A stretch of DNA of 64,000 bases from Azoarcus sp. L1K30 (lineage in GTDB: Bacteria; Pseudomonadota; Gammaproteobacteria; Burkholderiales; Rhodocyclaceae): the NCBI RefSeq assembly GCF_018122735.1, contig NZ_JAGRRD010000001.1:1728723-1792722 (forward strand), written 5' to 3'. The stretch's first letter is position 1, and each line of letters starts with the position of its first letter. Under the pieces are notes generated by a model. That model saw only the letters and a program-made list of their open reading frames with translations. It searched no databases and was not told the DNA's origin. Positions 17,578-26,605 of the stretch are shown piece by piece. Both the position numbers and the translations under genes were made by a program.

Positions 17578-17924
17578 TCGTTCGGCACCGGAAACCGGTC
17601 ACGCCCGCTGAAACGCCCCACGTCGCGTCGGACAAGGCGTTCCGCGTGTATCAGCTTGAGCTTGAGCGGCTCACTTTGCAGTACGAGGTCGCTTTCATCA
17701 AGGGTCACGACGGCTTCGCGAGGCGTTCGACACCGACTCGGGTTGCAAGGCTCGGCGTCGAGCCATTGAATGCGAATTCGAGAATAGCGGACGGCTGTGC
17801 TTGAATTGAATGGTCGAACCCCGTGTTACCGGCTCCTGCACCTGTGATCATCCACGGAAAGTGATAATGATTTCATGCAGTACTTTACCCAGACGACGAA
17901 CAGCGCACTCGAGGCTCCAGATCC
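17578..17924. other. Divergent intergenic region, 347 bp, no gene seen
   Basis: This separates the HD-GYP gene (minus) from the PAS kinase (plus). I looked for FNR-type TTGAT-N4-ATCAA, sigma54 and operator-like repeats and found nothing convincing. An AT-richer patch (GTGATAATGATTTCATG, about 17860-17876) could be the kinase promoter. No open frame with gene-like composition is present on either strand. Confidence 0.4.
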
Positions 17925-20327
17925 GTGACGACCGAATCAAGACTTGACACCGTCCCAGGCGTACCGGACGCGGAAACCCGCATTGCCACACTTGAATCGG
18001 CGTTGGCCGAAAGCCGCGCGGCCGAGGCACGATTACGCGGCATTCTCGAATTCATACCTGTGCAGGTCTGGTGCACCGACGGCGCCGGCCACACCGTATT
18101 CCAGAATGCGCGCTGTCTCGAGTATGTCGGACGGCCCACCTCGATGGCCACTGGACGGGGATGGCTCGACGTCATCCATGCTGACGACGCCTCAGACTAT
18201 ATGCGCAAGTGGCACGACATATTGGCATCCGGGAAGGCAGGCGAAGCGGAAGCGCGTTTCCGCGGCCGCGACGGCAGCTATCGATGGTTCATGATGCGGG
18301 TCAATCCGGTGCAGGATGTAGCCGGGCATATCGTGGAATGGTGCGGCACCCATACCGATATCGAGGATCGAAAGGCCGCCGAAGAGGCACTGCGTGGGAG
18401 CGAGGCCTATCTTGCGCAGGCGCAGGCACTTAGCCGCACCGGCAGTTTCGGTTGGAATGTGCGCACCGATGCGCTCTACTGGTCACGCGAAACCTATTGC
18501 ATCCTTGGCTTCGCGCCCGATATCACGCCGACCCTGAAGCATGTATTCGAGCGGATTCATCCAGACGATGCGCAGATGGTGACGGATGCGCTCGGCCGCG
18601 TCCGCTCAGGTGCGGCCCACATCGATCTCGAGCATCGCCTGAGCATGCCCGACGGTTCGATCCGGCATCTTCACCTGCTTGCGGATACGACCCGCACGGT
18701 CGAAGGCGACACCCTGGTCGTTGGCGCAGTCATGGACGTTTCCAGCCGAAAATGCGCCGAGGCTGCCTTGTTGCGCACACAAGCCCGCTTCGAGGGCATT
18801 CTCGACATTGCGGAGGATGCCATCATTTCCATCGACTCCGAGCAACGCATTCTGCTATTCAACCAGGGGGCGGTGAAGACTTTCGGCCATGCAAGCGCCG
18901 ACGTGCTTGGCCAAACGCTCGACATTCTGCTCCCAGCCAACACGGCAGATGCACACCACACGCACATCGCGGAGTTCTCGGTCAATGCCGATATCTCACG
19001 CCCGATGGCACGACGTCGGGAAGTCTTCGGGCGACGAAAGGATGGCAGCATATTTCCTGCAGAAGCATCAATCTCAAGGCTCGAACTCGGTGACGAAAAG
19101 ATCTTCACCGTCATCCTTAGAGATGTCAGCGAACGTAAGCACTTGCTAGAGAGTGCGCTCGCTTCGGAGAAAGTCGCACGCGGGCAGGCACGTGCGTTGA
19201 CCAGCGCGCTGAACGTGCTCGCCAGCGAGGCCGATCCCGAGCGAGTAATCGAACACGCTCTGCGGGCCCTGATCGGGCAACTGGATGCCTGTAGCTGCAG
19301 TGTTTGGTTGCATGGGGACGATGGTTTGATGTCTTTCGCCTTCGCCCTCGAGCACGGCCTCTTCAAGACTCGTGACGACGGCGGGCTCGCCGCAATCAGT
19401 CCCTCACTGCCCGTAGAGGCCGTCTGGCCCTGGCCCGAGGTGTTTCGCACCCGGTCCGCCTTCCTGCTCGCGGACATACGTGAAGGAGAGGATTTTCCCT
19501 GGCGGCAGCATGTGCTCGAACACGGCGTCGTCAGCATTCTGGTCGTACCGATGCTGATGGCCGACCAGGTTTCCGGCGTAATTGGCATCCGTTTCATGCG
19601 TACACCGGACTGTCGACCGGAAGACATTGCGCTCGCACAGGCGCTGGCCAATCACTGCATGCTCGCCATCCAGCTCGTAAAACTGATGGGGCAGGCACGC
19701 CAGTCAACGGTCATGGCCGAGCGCAACCGCATCGCGCGCGACCTTCACGACACCATCGCACAAGGCCTGACCGGCATCATCGTGCAACTCGAGGCCACTG
19801 CCGATGCGTACGCCAGAGGACTGCTGACAGAGGCCGAAGGGCATGCCGCACGCGCCCGCGAGCTGGCCCGCGAAAGTCTTCATGAGGCCCGACGTGCAGT
19901 GCATGCCCTACGCCCACAGGCGCTGGAGGATCAGGATCTGTGCGAGGCGCTCCGCCAGCTCGCCCGACAATTGACACGGGAAACAGGAACGCGTTTCGAA
20001 CTCACGGTGGCGGGGCAGCCCGTACCGCTGGCCTCGCGCTGGGAGGAGAACATCCTGCGCATCGGCCAGGAAGCGATGACCAACGCCGTCCGCCATGCTT
20101 CGGCAACACATGTATCGGTGGAACTGGCTTTCGGACCGGCAAAAATCCAGCTGCATATCCGTGACAACGGCACGGGCTTCATACCCGTTCGCCGGCACGA
20201 CGGTTTCGGCCTGCAGGGCATCGCCGAACGCGTCGAGGAAATGGGCGGTCAGATGCAAATCAACAGCACACCTGGCGCAGGCAGCGAACTTGCGATCACA
20301 CTATCCATTTCCGCCATCGCCGGCTAA
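17925..20327 (+). CDS. PAS-PAS-PAS-GAF sensor histidine kinase, NarX/LiaS type
   Basis: 800 aa with no TM segments, so a cytoplasmic sensor. Three PAS/PAC units lie at about 40-150, 165-280 and 285-405 ([38 protein letters not shown]). A GAF-like domain follows at ~430-575. The HisKA_3 dimerization domain has [19 protein letters not shown], with the phospho-His near 607. The ATPase ends with [20 protein letters not shown] and [12 protein letters not shown]. The start is GTG 17925. It lies 14 bp upstream of the NarL-type regulator, its evident partner. The signal is unknown; PAS/GAF domains could bind haem, flavin or small ligands. Confidence 0.92.
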   Translation: MTTESRLDTVPGVPDAETRIATLESALAESRAAEARLRGILEFIPVQVWCTDGAGHTVFQNARCLEYVGRPTSMATGRGWLDVIHADDASDYMRKWHDILASGKAGEAEARFRGRDGSYRWFMMRVNPVQDVAGHIVEWCGTHTDIEDRKAAEEALRGSEAYLAQAQALSRTGSFGWNVRTDALYWSRETYCILGFAPDITPTLKHVFERIHPDDAQMVTDALGRVRSGAAHIDLEHRLSMPDGSIRHLHLLADTTRTVEGDTLVVGAVMDVSSRKCAEAALLRTQARFEGILDIAEDAIISIDSEQRILLFNQGAVKTFGHASADVLGQTLDILLPANTADAHHTHIAEFSVNADISRPMARRREVFGRRKDGSIFPAEASISRLELGDEKIFTVILRDVSERKHLLESALASEKVARGQARALTSALNVLASEADPERVIEHALRALIGQLDACSCSVWLHGDDGLMSFAFALEHGLFKTRDDGGLAAISPSLPVEAVWPWPEVFRTRSAFLLADIREGEDFPWRQHVLEHGVVSILVVPMLMADQVSGVIGIRFMRTPDCRPEDIALAQALANHCMLAIQLVKLMGQARQSTVMAERNRIARDLHDTIAQGLTGIIVQLEATADAYARGLLTEAEGHAARARELARESLHEARRAVHALRPQALEDQDLCEALRQLARQLTRETGTRFELTVAGQPVPLASRWEENILRIGQEAMTNAVRHASATHVSVELAFGPAKIQLHIRDNGTGFIPVRRHDGFGLQGIAERVEEMGGQMQINSTPGAGSELAITLSISAIAG

Positions 20328-20341
20328 CACGCGACACGCAC

Positions 20342-20995
20342 ATGAACACCATCGACCCGACCCAACAACAGCCCGAACCGCGGATCCACGTGCTGGTCGC
20401 AGATGACCACGTGACCGTACTCGAGGGCCTGGCTGCGATCATCGATCGACAACCGGACATGCGCGTCGTGGCGCAGGCGGCCAATGGCCGGGAGGCCGCC
20501 GAGCAATGGCGCGTCCATCGACCCGACGTCGCTGTGCTCGACATCCGCATGCCGGAAATGGACGGAGTAGACGCGATCGAAGCCATTCGGCAGCTCGATC
20601 CCTCGGCGCGCATTCTCATGCTCACCACGTTCGACACCGACACCGACATCGCACGCGCGATCCGCGCCGGCGCGCACGGTTTCCTGCTCAAGGATTCGCC
20701 ACGCGAAGAACTGCTCGCCGCCATCCGGCGGGTCGACGCCGGCGAGACGGTCATCCCGCCCGCCCTCGTCAACAAGCTCGCCGCGGGCATCAGCACCGAA
20801 GCACTGACCGGTCGCGAACTCGAGGTCCTGCGCCTGCTCGCCGAGGGGCGCAGCAACAAAGAGATCGGCAACCAGCTTTACATCAGCCAGAGTACCGTCA
20901 AGTCGCACCTGCGCAGCATCTTCAACAAGCTCAACGTACTCAGCCGTACCGAGGCCATTGCCGTGGCGACCCGCCGCGGCCTTCTGACTCACTGA
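20342..20995 (+). CDS. NarL/LuxR-type response regulator
   Basis: 217 aa. The receiver domain covers residues 14-130, with DD21-22, phospho-acceptor D67 in [13 protein letters not shown] and K~117 in [12 protein letters not shown] LuxR-type HTH covers ~150-212: [21 protein letters not shown] and [14 protein letters not shown]. It is the cognate partner of the upstream PAS/GAF kinase. A plausible target is the rightward hydrolase/amidohydrolase cluster beginning 160 bp downstream, judged by position only. Confidence 0.94.
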   Translation: MNTIDPTQQQPEPRIHVLVADDHVTVLEGLAAIIDRQPDMRVVAQAANGREAAEQWRVHRPDVAVLDIRMPEMDGVDAIEAIRQLDPSARILMLTTFDTDTDIARAIRAGAHGFLLKDSPREELLAAIRRVDAGETVIPPALVNKLAAGISTEALTGRELEVLRLLAEGRSNKEIGNQLYISQSTVKSHLRSIFNKLNVLSRTEAIAVATRRGLLTH

Positions 20996-21021
20996 GCACC
21001 CGCCTGCAGCCCACCTCTTGA

Positions 21022-21049
21022 GCCGCCTCGTCCAAAAGGACGAGACGGC
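21022..21049 (+). terminator. Strong hairpin after the NarL-type regulator gene
   Basis: GCCG-C-CTCGTCC-AAAA-GGACGAG-A-CGGC forms an 11-bp stem with a single mismatch and an AAAA loop. It begins 27 nt after the regulator stop. No U-tract follows (AGTCACCC), so it would be an imperfect intrinsic terminator, a Rho-assisted end or an operator palindrome ahead of the next gene. Confidence 0.45.
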
Positions 21050-21153
21050 AGTCACCCATCGGGCTGTTCAGCATTTCACCCTCCTGATCGATGACGCGTA
21101 CGTGTCCGTGCGCGCATGCTCACGGCCATGGCATTCAAGTGCAGGGACTGAGC

Positions 21154-21762
21154 ATGATGAGTATGCTTTCAACGGATAGGGGGCTACTGACACCGACCAA
21201 CTGCGCCCTCGTGCTCATCGATCACCAGTCGTGGATCCTCGCCGGCATGCCCCGCGCGGCGACCCACGCTTTGCTCACCGCGCTGGAGACGCTCGCCGTC
21301 GCCGCGCGTCTGAACAACCTCCCGGTGATCATCTCCGCCCTGTCGGGCCACGGCTTCGATGGCCGTATTGCACCCGAGCTGCTCGATCTGTTTCCCCACG
21401 ATCAACCCATCCTGCGCACACGGATGAATGCATGGCAGGATCCAGCATTCGTCGACGCCGCGGGCCGCATGGGCCGGCAGAATTTTGTCGTCGCGGCGCT
21501 ACTGAGTGAAGCCTGTCTCGTTTTTCCCGCGATGCAAATGCTCGACGACGGCTACGGCGTGTATGCCATCGACGACGCCTCGCACGGCACCACGCTCCGG
21601 GCCCACGACAACGCCCTTCGCCGCATCGCCCAGGCAGGCGGCGTCGCAATCACCGCGTTTCAACTCATGCTTGAACTGGCGTGCAGCACGCCCGCATCGT
21701 CGAACGGCGACGACATCGTTCGCCGCCTGCATGTACACCACCCCTCCAAACGACCTTCTTAG
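21154..21762 (+). CDS. Isochorismatase-fold hydrolase, YcaC-like (copy 1)
   Basis: 202 aa from ATG 21154, which has AGGGA upstream. Isochorismatase-like cysteine-hydrolase fold: LVLIDHQ with catalytic Asp D23, RTRMNAWQDPAF, and the nucleophile segment SEACLVFPAMQML with C121. The residue that is Lys in classical members lies in an Arg-containing RTR segment, as in YcaC. YcaC-type enzymes form ring oligomers and their substrates remain unclear. It differs from the downstream copy in lacking the C-terminal ~25 residues. It opens the accessory cluster that follows the two-component pair. Confidence 0.86.
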   Translation: MMSMLSTDRGLLTPTNCALVLIDHQSWILAGMPRAATHALLTALETLAVAARLNNLPVIISALSGHGFDGRIAPELLDLFPHDQPILRTRMNAWQDPAFVDAAGRMGRQNFVVAALLSEACLVFPAMQMLDDGYGVYAIDDASHGTTLRAHDNALRRIAQAGGVAITAFQLMLELACSTPASSNGDDIVRRLHVHHPSKRPS

Positions 21763-21805
21763 CGGACGTCCGACCAATGAGCACCATCATTACCCCGAGC
21801 GCAGG

Positions 21806-21910
21806 GTAGCACTGGGCGACGCCGACACCGCAGACCTGATTACCGAGACTTCTCGTGGCATCGACAAGCCACTGCGGAAGATCGAAACCCGTGCTCAATC
21901 TCGAGCATGA
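21806..21910 (+). pseudogene. C-terminal remnant of a Dps/ferritin-like gene
   Basis: The frame reads ALGDADTADLITETSRGIDK followed by a short tail. This matches the end of Dps-type mini-ferritins (typically GD..TADLLTE.SRGLDKQLWFLEAHLQ). No start or ferroxidase-bearing N-terminal four-helix part exists upstream; in another frame, ATG 21777 opens only ten codons. It is a 34-codon fragment left by a deletion between the two YcaC-like genes. An intact dps elsewhere in the genome is possible. Confidence 0.6.
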
Positions 21911-21941
21911 ACGCAGCCCCCCACCCTAACAGGAGAAATCC

Positions 21942-22616
21942 ATGAACCCCTATCACAAGCTCTACACCCCGGACGATACCGCCATCGTCTTCATCGACCA
22001 CCAGCCACAGATGACCTTCGGCGTCGCCAACATCGACCGTGCCACGCTGATGAACAACGTCGTCCTGATGGCCAAGGTCGCCAAGGAGTTCGGTGTGCCC
22101 AGCGTGCTCACCGCGGTGGAGACCGAATCCTTCAGCGGCTACGTGTGGCCGCAACTGCTCGACGTCTTCCCCGGCCAAAAGGTGGTCGAGCGTTCGTCGA
22201 TGAACTCCTGGGACGACGCCGGTTTCCGTCAGGCGATCGAGGCCACCGGACGCAAGAACATCATCATGACCGGCCTGTGGACCGAGGTCTGCATCACCTG
22301 GCCGACCATCGAGATGCTCGGCGCCGGCTACAACATCTACGTGGTCGAAGACTGCTGCGGTGCCACGTCCACAGCGGCCCACGAAGCGGCCCTGTCGCGC
22401 ATGGTGCAGGCCGGCGCGGTGCGGCTGACCACCATCGGCGCCCTGCTCGAATTCCAGCGCGACTGGAAAAACCGGGAACACTACGATGCGCTCATGGGCA
22501 TCCTCAAGCAGCACGCCGGCGCCTACGGTTCGGGCGTGGAATATGCCTACACCATGGTACACAAAGCACCCCAATCAGCCATGGAACCCCAGGTCGTTCC
22601 GCCGAGCAACCACTGA
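21942..22616 (+). CDS. Isochorismatase-fold hydrolase, YcaC-like (copy 2)
   Basis: 224 aa with a strong AGGAGAAATCC ribosome site before ATG 21942. Catalytic Asp D19 in IVFIDHQPQM, SSMNSWDDAGF, and the nucleophile C117 in GLWTEVCITWPTIEML; then TSTAAHEAALSRMVQAGA. Residue spacing matches E. coli YcaC (Asp19, Cys118). The extended C-terminus (ILKQHAGAYGSG) is also YcaC-like. It is probably a cysteine hydrolase acting on an amide or ester, with unknown substrate. It heads the tightly spaced genes that follow. Confidence 0.9.
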   Translation: MNPYHKLYTPDDTAIVFIDHQPQMTFGVANIDRATLMNNVVLMAKVAKEFGVPSVLTAVETESFSGYVWPQLLDVFPGQKVVERSSMNSWDDAGFRQAIEATGRKNIIMTGLWTEVCITWPTIEMLGAGYNIYVVEDCCGATSTAAHEAALSRMVQAGAVRLTTIGALLEFQRDWKNREHYDALMGILKQHAGAYGSGVEYAYTMVHKAPQSAMEPQVVPPSNH

Positions 22617-22706
22617 CCCAACGCTTGCTCGAACGCACATCGCCACACCCGCCTCCTCGCCGGCATCGACCGGCGGCACGGGGGCGGATCGGATGGAAGC
22701 ACTGTC

Positions 22707-23282
22707 ATGACCGTTAGCGTCGCCATTACCCGCCGGGTCCGCCCAGGACTGGAGGCACAATTCGAGGAAGAACTGCGCCAGTTTCTGCAGACCTCCTTCG
22801 CTCATGGAGGTGTGCTCGGTGCCAGCCTGCTGATAACACCCGCCGGTTCCGGCTCCCGCGAATTCGGCATTCTCAGAACCTTTCGCGATGAGAAGGAACG
22901 GGATGCCTTCTACGCATCGCCCCTGTTCGCGGCGTGGGACGAACGTGCTCGGGACATGACCGAAGACGAACCCGAGTATCGGGCGCTCGATGGCATGGAG
23001 GCCTGGTTCCGCGAACCCGGTCGCCCCCCACCACGCTGGAAGATGGCGCTGCTCACCTGGCTCGCAGTGTGGCCGGTCAGCTTCATCGTGCCTGCCGCGC
23101 TGTTCCCGCTGCTGGGTACACACCTGCCCGGCTTTCTGTTTGCCGGCTGCGTTGCCGCAGGCATCGTGGTCATCCTGACCTGGGGCGCCATGCCGCTCCT
23201 CGTCCGCCTCGCGCGGCCATGGCTGCAGGCCGTCCCGCGACCAAGAGAAGCGCCCGACAACAAGTTCCCGACGACCTCATGA
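22707..23282 (+). CDS. Antibiotic-biosynthesis-monooxygenase-like domain with two TM helices
   Basis: 191 aa. Residues 1-105 form an ABM-like ferredoxin fold: TVSVAITRRVRPGLEAQFEE, ASLLITPAGSGSREF, LRTFRDEKERDAFYASP. Two C-terminal TM helices follow (ALLTWLAVWPVSFIVPAALF and FAGCVAAGIVVILTWGAMPL), so it is membrane-anchored. ABM domains act on quinone-like or haem-like substrates, but some only sense or bind ligand. It lies 13 bp upstream of the amidohydrolase gene. Confidence 0.8.
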   Translation: MTVSVAITRRVRPGLEAQFEEELRQFLQTSFAHGGVLGASLLITPAGSGSREFGILRTFRDEKERDAFYASPLFAAWDERARDMTEDEPEYRALDGMEAWFREPGRPPPRWKMALLTWLAVWPVSFIVPAALFPLLGTHLPGFLFAGCVAAGIVVILTWGAMPLLVRLARPWLQAVPRPREAPDNKFPTTS

Positions 23283-23295
23283 AAGGAGTTCCCCA

Positions 23296-25158
23296 ATGCC
23301 CGCCGACATGATTCTGCACAACGGACGGATACATACCGTCGATGCGCAGCGCCCCCAGGCCAGTGCGGTCGCCATTGCAGACGGCCAATTCACCGCGGTC
23401 GGTGACGACGCGGAGGTCATGGCCGAACGCGCACCGCATACCCGGATCATCGACCTGAAAGGCCGCCGGGTGATTCCCGGCCTCATCGACAGCCACATGC
23501 ACATCATTCGTGGTGGTCTCAACTACAACATGGAGTTGCGCTGGGACGGCGTGCCCTCGCTCTCCGAGGCCATGGCCATGCTCAAGGCTCAGGTGGCCCG
23601 CACGCCAGCACCCCAGTGGGTGCGCGTGGTCGGCGGATTCACCGAACACCAGTTCGCGGAGAAGCGCCTGCCCACCCTCGACGAACTGAATGCCGCTGCG
23701 CCGGACACGCCGGTATTCATTCTCCACCTCTACGACCGGGCCCTGCTCAACGGTGCGGCGCTACGTGCAGTAGGCTATACGAAGGACACACCCAACCCGC
23801 CGGGCGGCGAGATCGTGCGCGACGCCCAGGGCATGCCCAACGGCCTGCTGCTGGCCCGGCCCAACGCGATGATTCTCTACGCCACCCTCGCCAAGGGCCC
23901 AAAGCTGCCGGAGGATTATCAGAAGAACTCCACCCGCCACTTCATGCGTGAAGTGAACCGCCTTGGGGTCACCGGTGTCATCGACGCGGGCGGCGGCTTC
24001 CAGAACTACCCCGAGGATTACCGCATCATCGAAGAACTGCATGCGGAAGGCCTGCTCACGGTGCGCCTCGCCTACAACCTCTTCACCCAGAAGCCGAAAG
24101 AGGAAATCGCCGATTTCAGGTCCTGGGCCGACCAGGTCAGCCCCGGCCAGGGAGATGCCCTCTATCGCCACAACGGGGCCGGCGAAATGCTGGTCTACAG
24201 CGCCACCGACTTCGAGGACTTCCGGGTCGAGCGTCCCGAGATGCCACCGAACATGGAAGAGGATCTCGACGGCGTCATCCGCCTGCTGGCCGAGAAACGC
24301 TGGCCGTGGCGGCTGCATGCCACTTACGACGAGACCATCTCGCGCGCGCTCGACGTGTTCGAAAAGGTCAATCGCGACATTCCCTTCGACGGCCTGCACT
24401 GGTTCTTCGACCATGCCGAGACCATCTCCGGACGCAACATCGACCGGGTCGCCGCCCTGGGGGGCGGCATCGCCGTGCAGCACCGGATGATGTATCAGGG
24501 CGAATATTTCGTCGAACGCTACGGTGCGCAAAAGGCCGAGGCCTCGCCCCCGGTCAAGCGCATGCTCGATATGGGCGTCAAGGTGGGCGCCGGCACCGAC
24601 GCGACGCGGGTCGCCTCCTACAACCCTTGGGTCTCGCTGTCCTGGCTGGTTTCCGGGCGCACCCTGGGGGGGCTGTCGCTCTATCCGCGCCGCCATCTGC
24701 TCGATCGGGAGACCGCGCTGCGTCTGTGGACCGAGGCCAACACCTGGTTCTCCAACGAGGAAGGCAAGAAGGGACAGATCAAGGCCGGCCAGTATGCGGA
24801 TCTGGCGGTCCTGTCCAAGGACTACTTCGCGGTGCCTGAAGACGAAATCCAGGGCATCACCTCGGTGTTGACGGTACTCGGCGGCAAGGTTGTGCATGGC
24901 GACGGAGAATATCGTCCGCTCGCCCCGGAGCTGCCGCCTCCCATGCCCGACTGGTCGCCGGTACGCCAGTTTGGTGGCTACTACCAGCGTGTCGAACCAC
25001 CACAGCAAACGACTGCCCGCATGGCTGCCGCCTGCACGTGCACCAGCGCCTGCGGTGTGCACGGTCACGCACACGCCAAAGCCTGGAAGGCGGGTCTGGC
25101 GGTGGCTGACGAGGCGTCGTTCTGGGGCATATTCGGCTGCAGTTGCTGGGCGCTGTGA
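23296..25158 (+). CDS. YtcJ-like amidohydrolase with Cys-rich C-terminal tail
   Basis: 620 aa preceded by AAAGGAG. Amidohydrolase_3/YtcJ architecture: N-terminal MILHNGRIHTVDAQRPQASA, metal-site PGLIDSHMHIIRGG (HxH near residue 73), central HATYDETI and HWFFDHAETI, and C-terminal GAGTDATRVASYNPW and GQYADLAVLSKDYF. The fold hydrolyses amides or cyclic C-N bonds using metal. After the catalytic domain a tail of ~50 residues contains CTCTSACGVHGHAHAK and ends in FGCSCWAL, unlike ordinary YtcJ; it may bind metal. It lies 3 bp upstream of doxX-like. Confidence 0.9.
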   Translation: MPADMILHNGRIHTVDAQRPQASAVAIADGQFTAVGDDAEVMAERAPHTRIIDLKGRRVIPGLIDSHMHIIRGGLNYNMELRWDGVPSLSEAMAMLKAQVARTPAPQWVRVVGGFTEHQFAEKRLPTLDELNAAAPDTPVFILHLYDRALLNGAALRAVGYTKDTPNPPGGEIVRDAQGMPNGLLLARPNAMILYATLAKGPKLPEDYQKNSTRHFMREVNRLGVTGVIDAGGGFQNYPEDYRIIEELHAEGLLTVRLAYNLFTQKPKEEIADFRSWADQVSPGQGDALYRHNGAGEMLVYSATDFEDFRVERPEMPPNMEEDLDGVIRLLAEKRWPWRLHATYDETISRALDVFEKVNRDIPFDGLHWFFDHAETISGRNIDRVAALGGGIAVQHRMMYQGEYFVERYGAQKAEASPPVKRMLDMGVKVGAGTDATRVASYNPWVSLSWLVSGRTLGGLSLYPRRHLLDRETALRLWTEANTWFSNEEGKKGQIKAGQYADLAVLSKDYFAVPEDEIQGITSVLTVLGGKVVHGDGEYRPLAPELPPPMPDWSPVRQFGGYYQRVEPPQQTTARMAAACTCTSACGVHGHAHAKAWKAGLAVADEASFWGIFGCSCWAL

Positions 25159-25161
25159 GCG

Positions 25162-25638
25162 ATGAGAACCTTCACCAAGGCACCACCCACCGGCCCGATG
25201 CTGGGCATCGAACGCTTCGCGACGCCCGCCCTCCGCTGGATTGCCCTTCTCGGCCTGTGTGCAGCCTACCTGCAGGGCGGATTCGCCAAGGCGAGCGACT
25301 TTGCTGGTGCAGTGGCCGAGATGCAGCATTTTGGGCTGAGCCCCGCCACGCCCCTCGCAGCGATGACCGTTGTTCTGGAACTGGGCGCCTCGGCAATGAT
25401 CCTGGGTGGTCTACTGCGCTGGGCAGGTGCGCTCGCGCTGGCAACATTCACCGTGTTCGCGACCTTCATTGCCAACCCCTTCTGGACGATGGCCCCGCCC
25501 GAACGGTTCATGGCCACGAATGCCTTCTTCGAACACCTCGGTCTGGTCGGCGGATTTCTGCTCGTGGCATGGCACGACCTCAAAGAACGGACCACGATCA
25601 CAGGGCACGCCCAGCCCGACAACGGAACGCCGCCATGA
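25162..25638 (+). CDS. DoxX family membrane protein
   Basis: 158 aa with four TM helices: LRWIALLGLCAAYLQGGFAK, AAMTVVLELGASAMILGG, GALALATFTVFATFIANPFW and FEHLGLVGGFLLVAWHDL. The motif YLQGGFAKASDF and the layout match DoxX/DUF417-like small membrane proteins associated with redox or quinone functions. Its stop overlaps the next start as ATGA, so translation is coupled. The function in this cluster is unknown. Confidence 0.85.
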   Translation: MRTFTKAPPTGPMLGIERFATPALRWIALLGLCAAYLQGGFAKASDFAGAVAEMQHFGLSPATPLAAMTVVLELGASAMILGGLLRWAGALALATFTVFATFIANPFWTMAPPERFMATNAFFEHLGLVGGFLLVAWHDLKERTTITGHAQPDNGTPP

Positions 25639-26315
25639 AACCCAGCCTTCCGGTCCTTCTGAGTGCCAACGGAGGGTACGTCGACACGGCAGGCTTCCTT
25701 GCGCTGCACGGTCTATTCACTGCCCATGTTACGGGCAACTTCGTCACACTCGGCGCGGCGCTCGCCCTTGGCACCTCGGGGACGGTGGGCAAGCTAATGG
25801 CGCTGCCGGTATTCTGCATCGTGGTAATGCTGGTGCGCATGCTCGGTGACACGCTCGCCGCCAGGGGGCACACCCAGGTCCGTCCGCTGCTGGTGCTCCA
25901 ATTCCTCCTGCTGACCGCCGGCTGCGCGCTCGCAATTGTACTGGGTCCATTCGAAGATGCAGATCATATCGCCGGACTAATCACTGGCATGACCCTGATC
26001 TGCGGCATGGCAGTACAGAACGCGGTACACCGGATCCATCTCCCGAGCGCGCCACCATCGACCCTGATGACCGGCACCACCACCCAGATCATGATCGACC
26101 TTGCCGACCTCGTACGCGGCGCTCATTCCGCCCAGGCCACCGAGACAAGGGCGCGGCTGATGCGCATGTCAAAAAGCCTCGGCGCATTCGCGCTAGGCTG
26201 CGGTGCAGCAGCACTCATCTACGCGGAATTTGGTATGTGGTGTTTTGCCGTACCCGTTCTCATCGCCCTCACCACCTGCCTTTGTGCCGACGCCGACGTG
26301 AGAACGCCGCCCTGA
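25635..26315 (+). CDS. DUF1275 (YoaK-like) membrane protein
   Basis: 226 aa. The N-terminus SANGGYVDTAGFLALHGLFT and AHVTGNFVTLGAAL is the DUF1275 signature. About six TM helices, plus GMAVQNAVHRIHLPSAPPS and MTGTTTQIMIDLADL in the second half, also match. Family members are integral membrane proteins of unknown function. ATG 25635 overlaps the DoxX stop by 4 bp. Last intact gene of the cluster. Confidence 0.88.
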   Translation: MKPSLPVLLSANGGYVDTAGFLALHGLFTAHVTGNFVTLGAALALGTSGTVGKLMALPVFCIVVMLVRMLGDTLAARGHTQVRPLLVLQFLLLTAGCALAIVLGPFEDADHIAGLITGMTLICGMAVQNAVHRIHLPSAPPSTLMTGTTTQIMIDLADLVRGAHSAQATETRARLMRMSKSLGAFALGCGAAALIYAEFGMWCFAVPVLIALTTCLCADADVRTPP

Positions 26316-26331
26316 CGCGCTCCCCCGATCC

Positions 26332-26541
26332 ATGGATATCGCCCCGGCTCAAATCGCATGCGTCCACAAGCAGAGGTGGCGCCAGAAGGCAAACGCGGGC
26401 AACGGCACGCCAAACATCATCGTGTACGACGACGCATTGCACACGCTGGCGCGGAAGGTCAGCTTCCTCAACCTGGACGGGATGACCGACGCTGCCCACA
26501 TTCACTGCGGCACGTCAACGCCCAAGCGCACGATGAACTGA
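26332..26541 (+). pseudogene. Truncated CHRD-domain fragment
   Basis: The 69-codon frame has no signal peptide, but its second half (IIVYDDALHTLARKVSFLNL then TDAAHIHCG) matches the core of CHRD domains, which usually read HTL.V.V.FSGL.G.TTAAHIH. CHRD proteins in betaproteobacteria are normally secreted and longer. The domain is cut at both ends, so this looks like decay; an expressed micro-protein cannot be excluded. Confidence 0.5.
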
Positions 26542-26605
26542 AGCGTACTGCGGGCCGAACATCCGAGGCACGACGGCGCGTCCCGGTGTTTCGCCAAGCA
26601 CACAT

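Noticed and set aside
17860..17880. FNR-like or NarL-like box before the PAS kinase
   Set aside because: The AT-rich stretch does not contain TTGAT-N4-ATCAA or paired TACYYMT heptamers.
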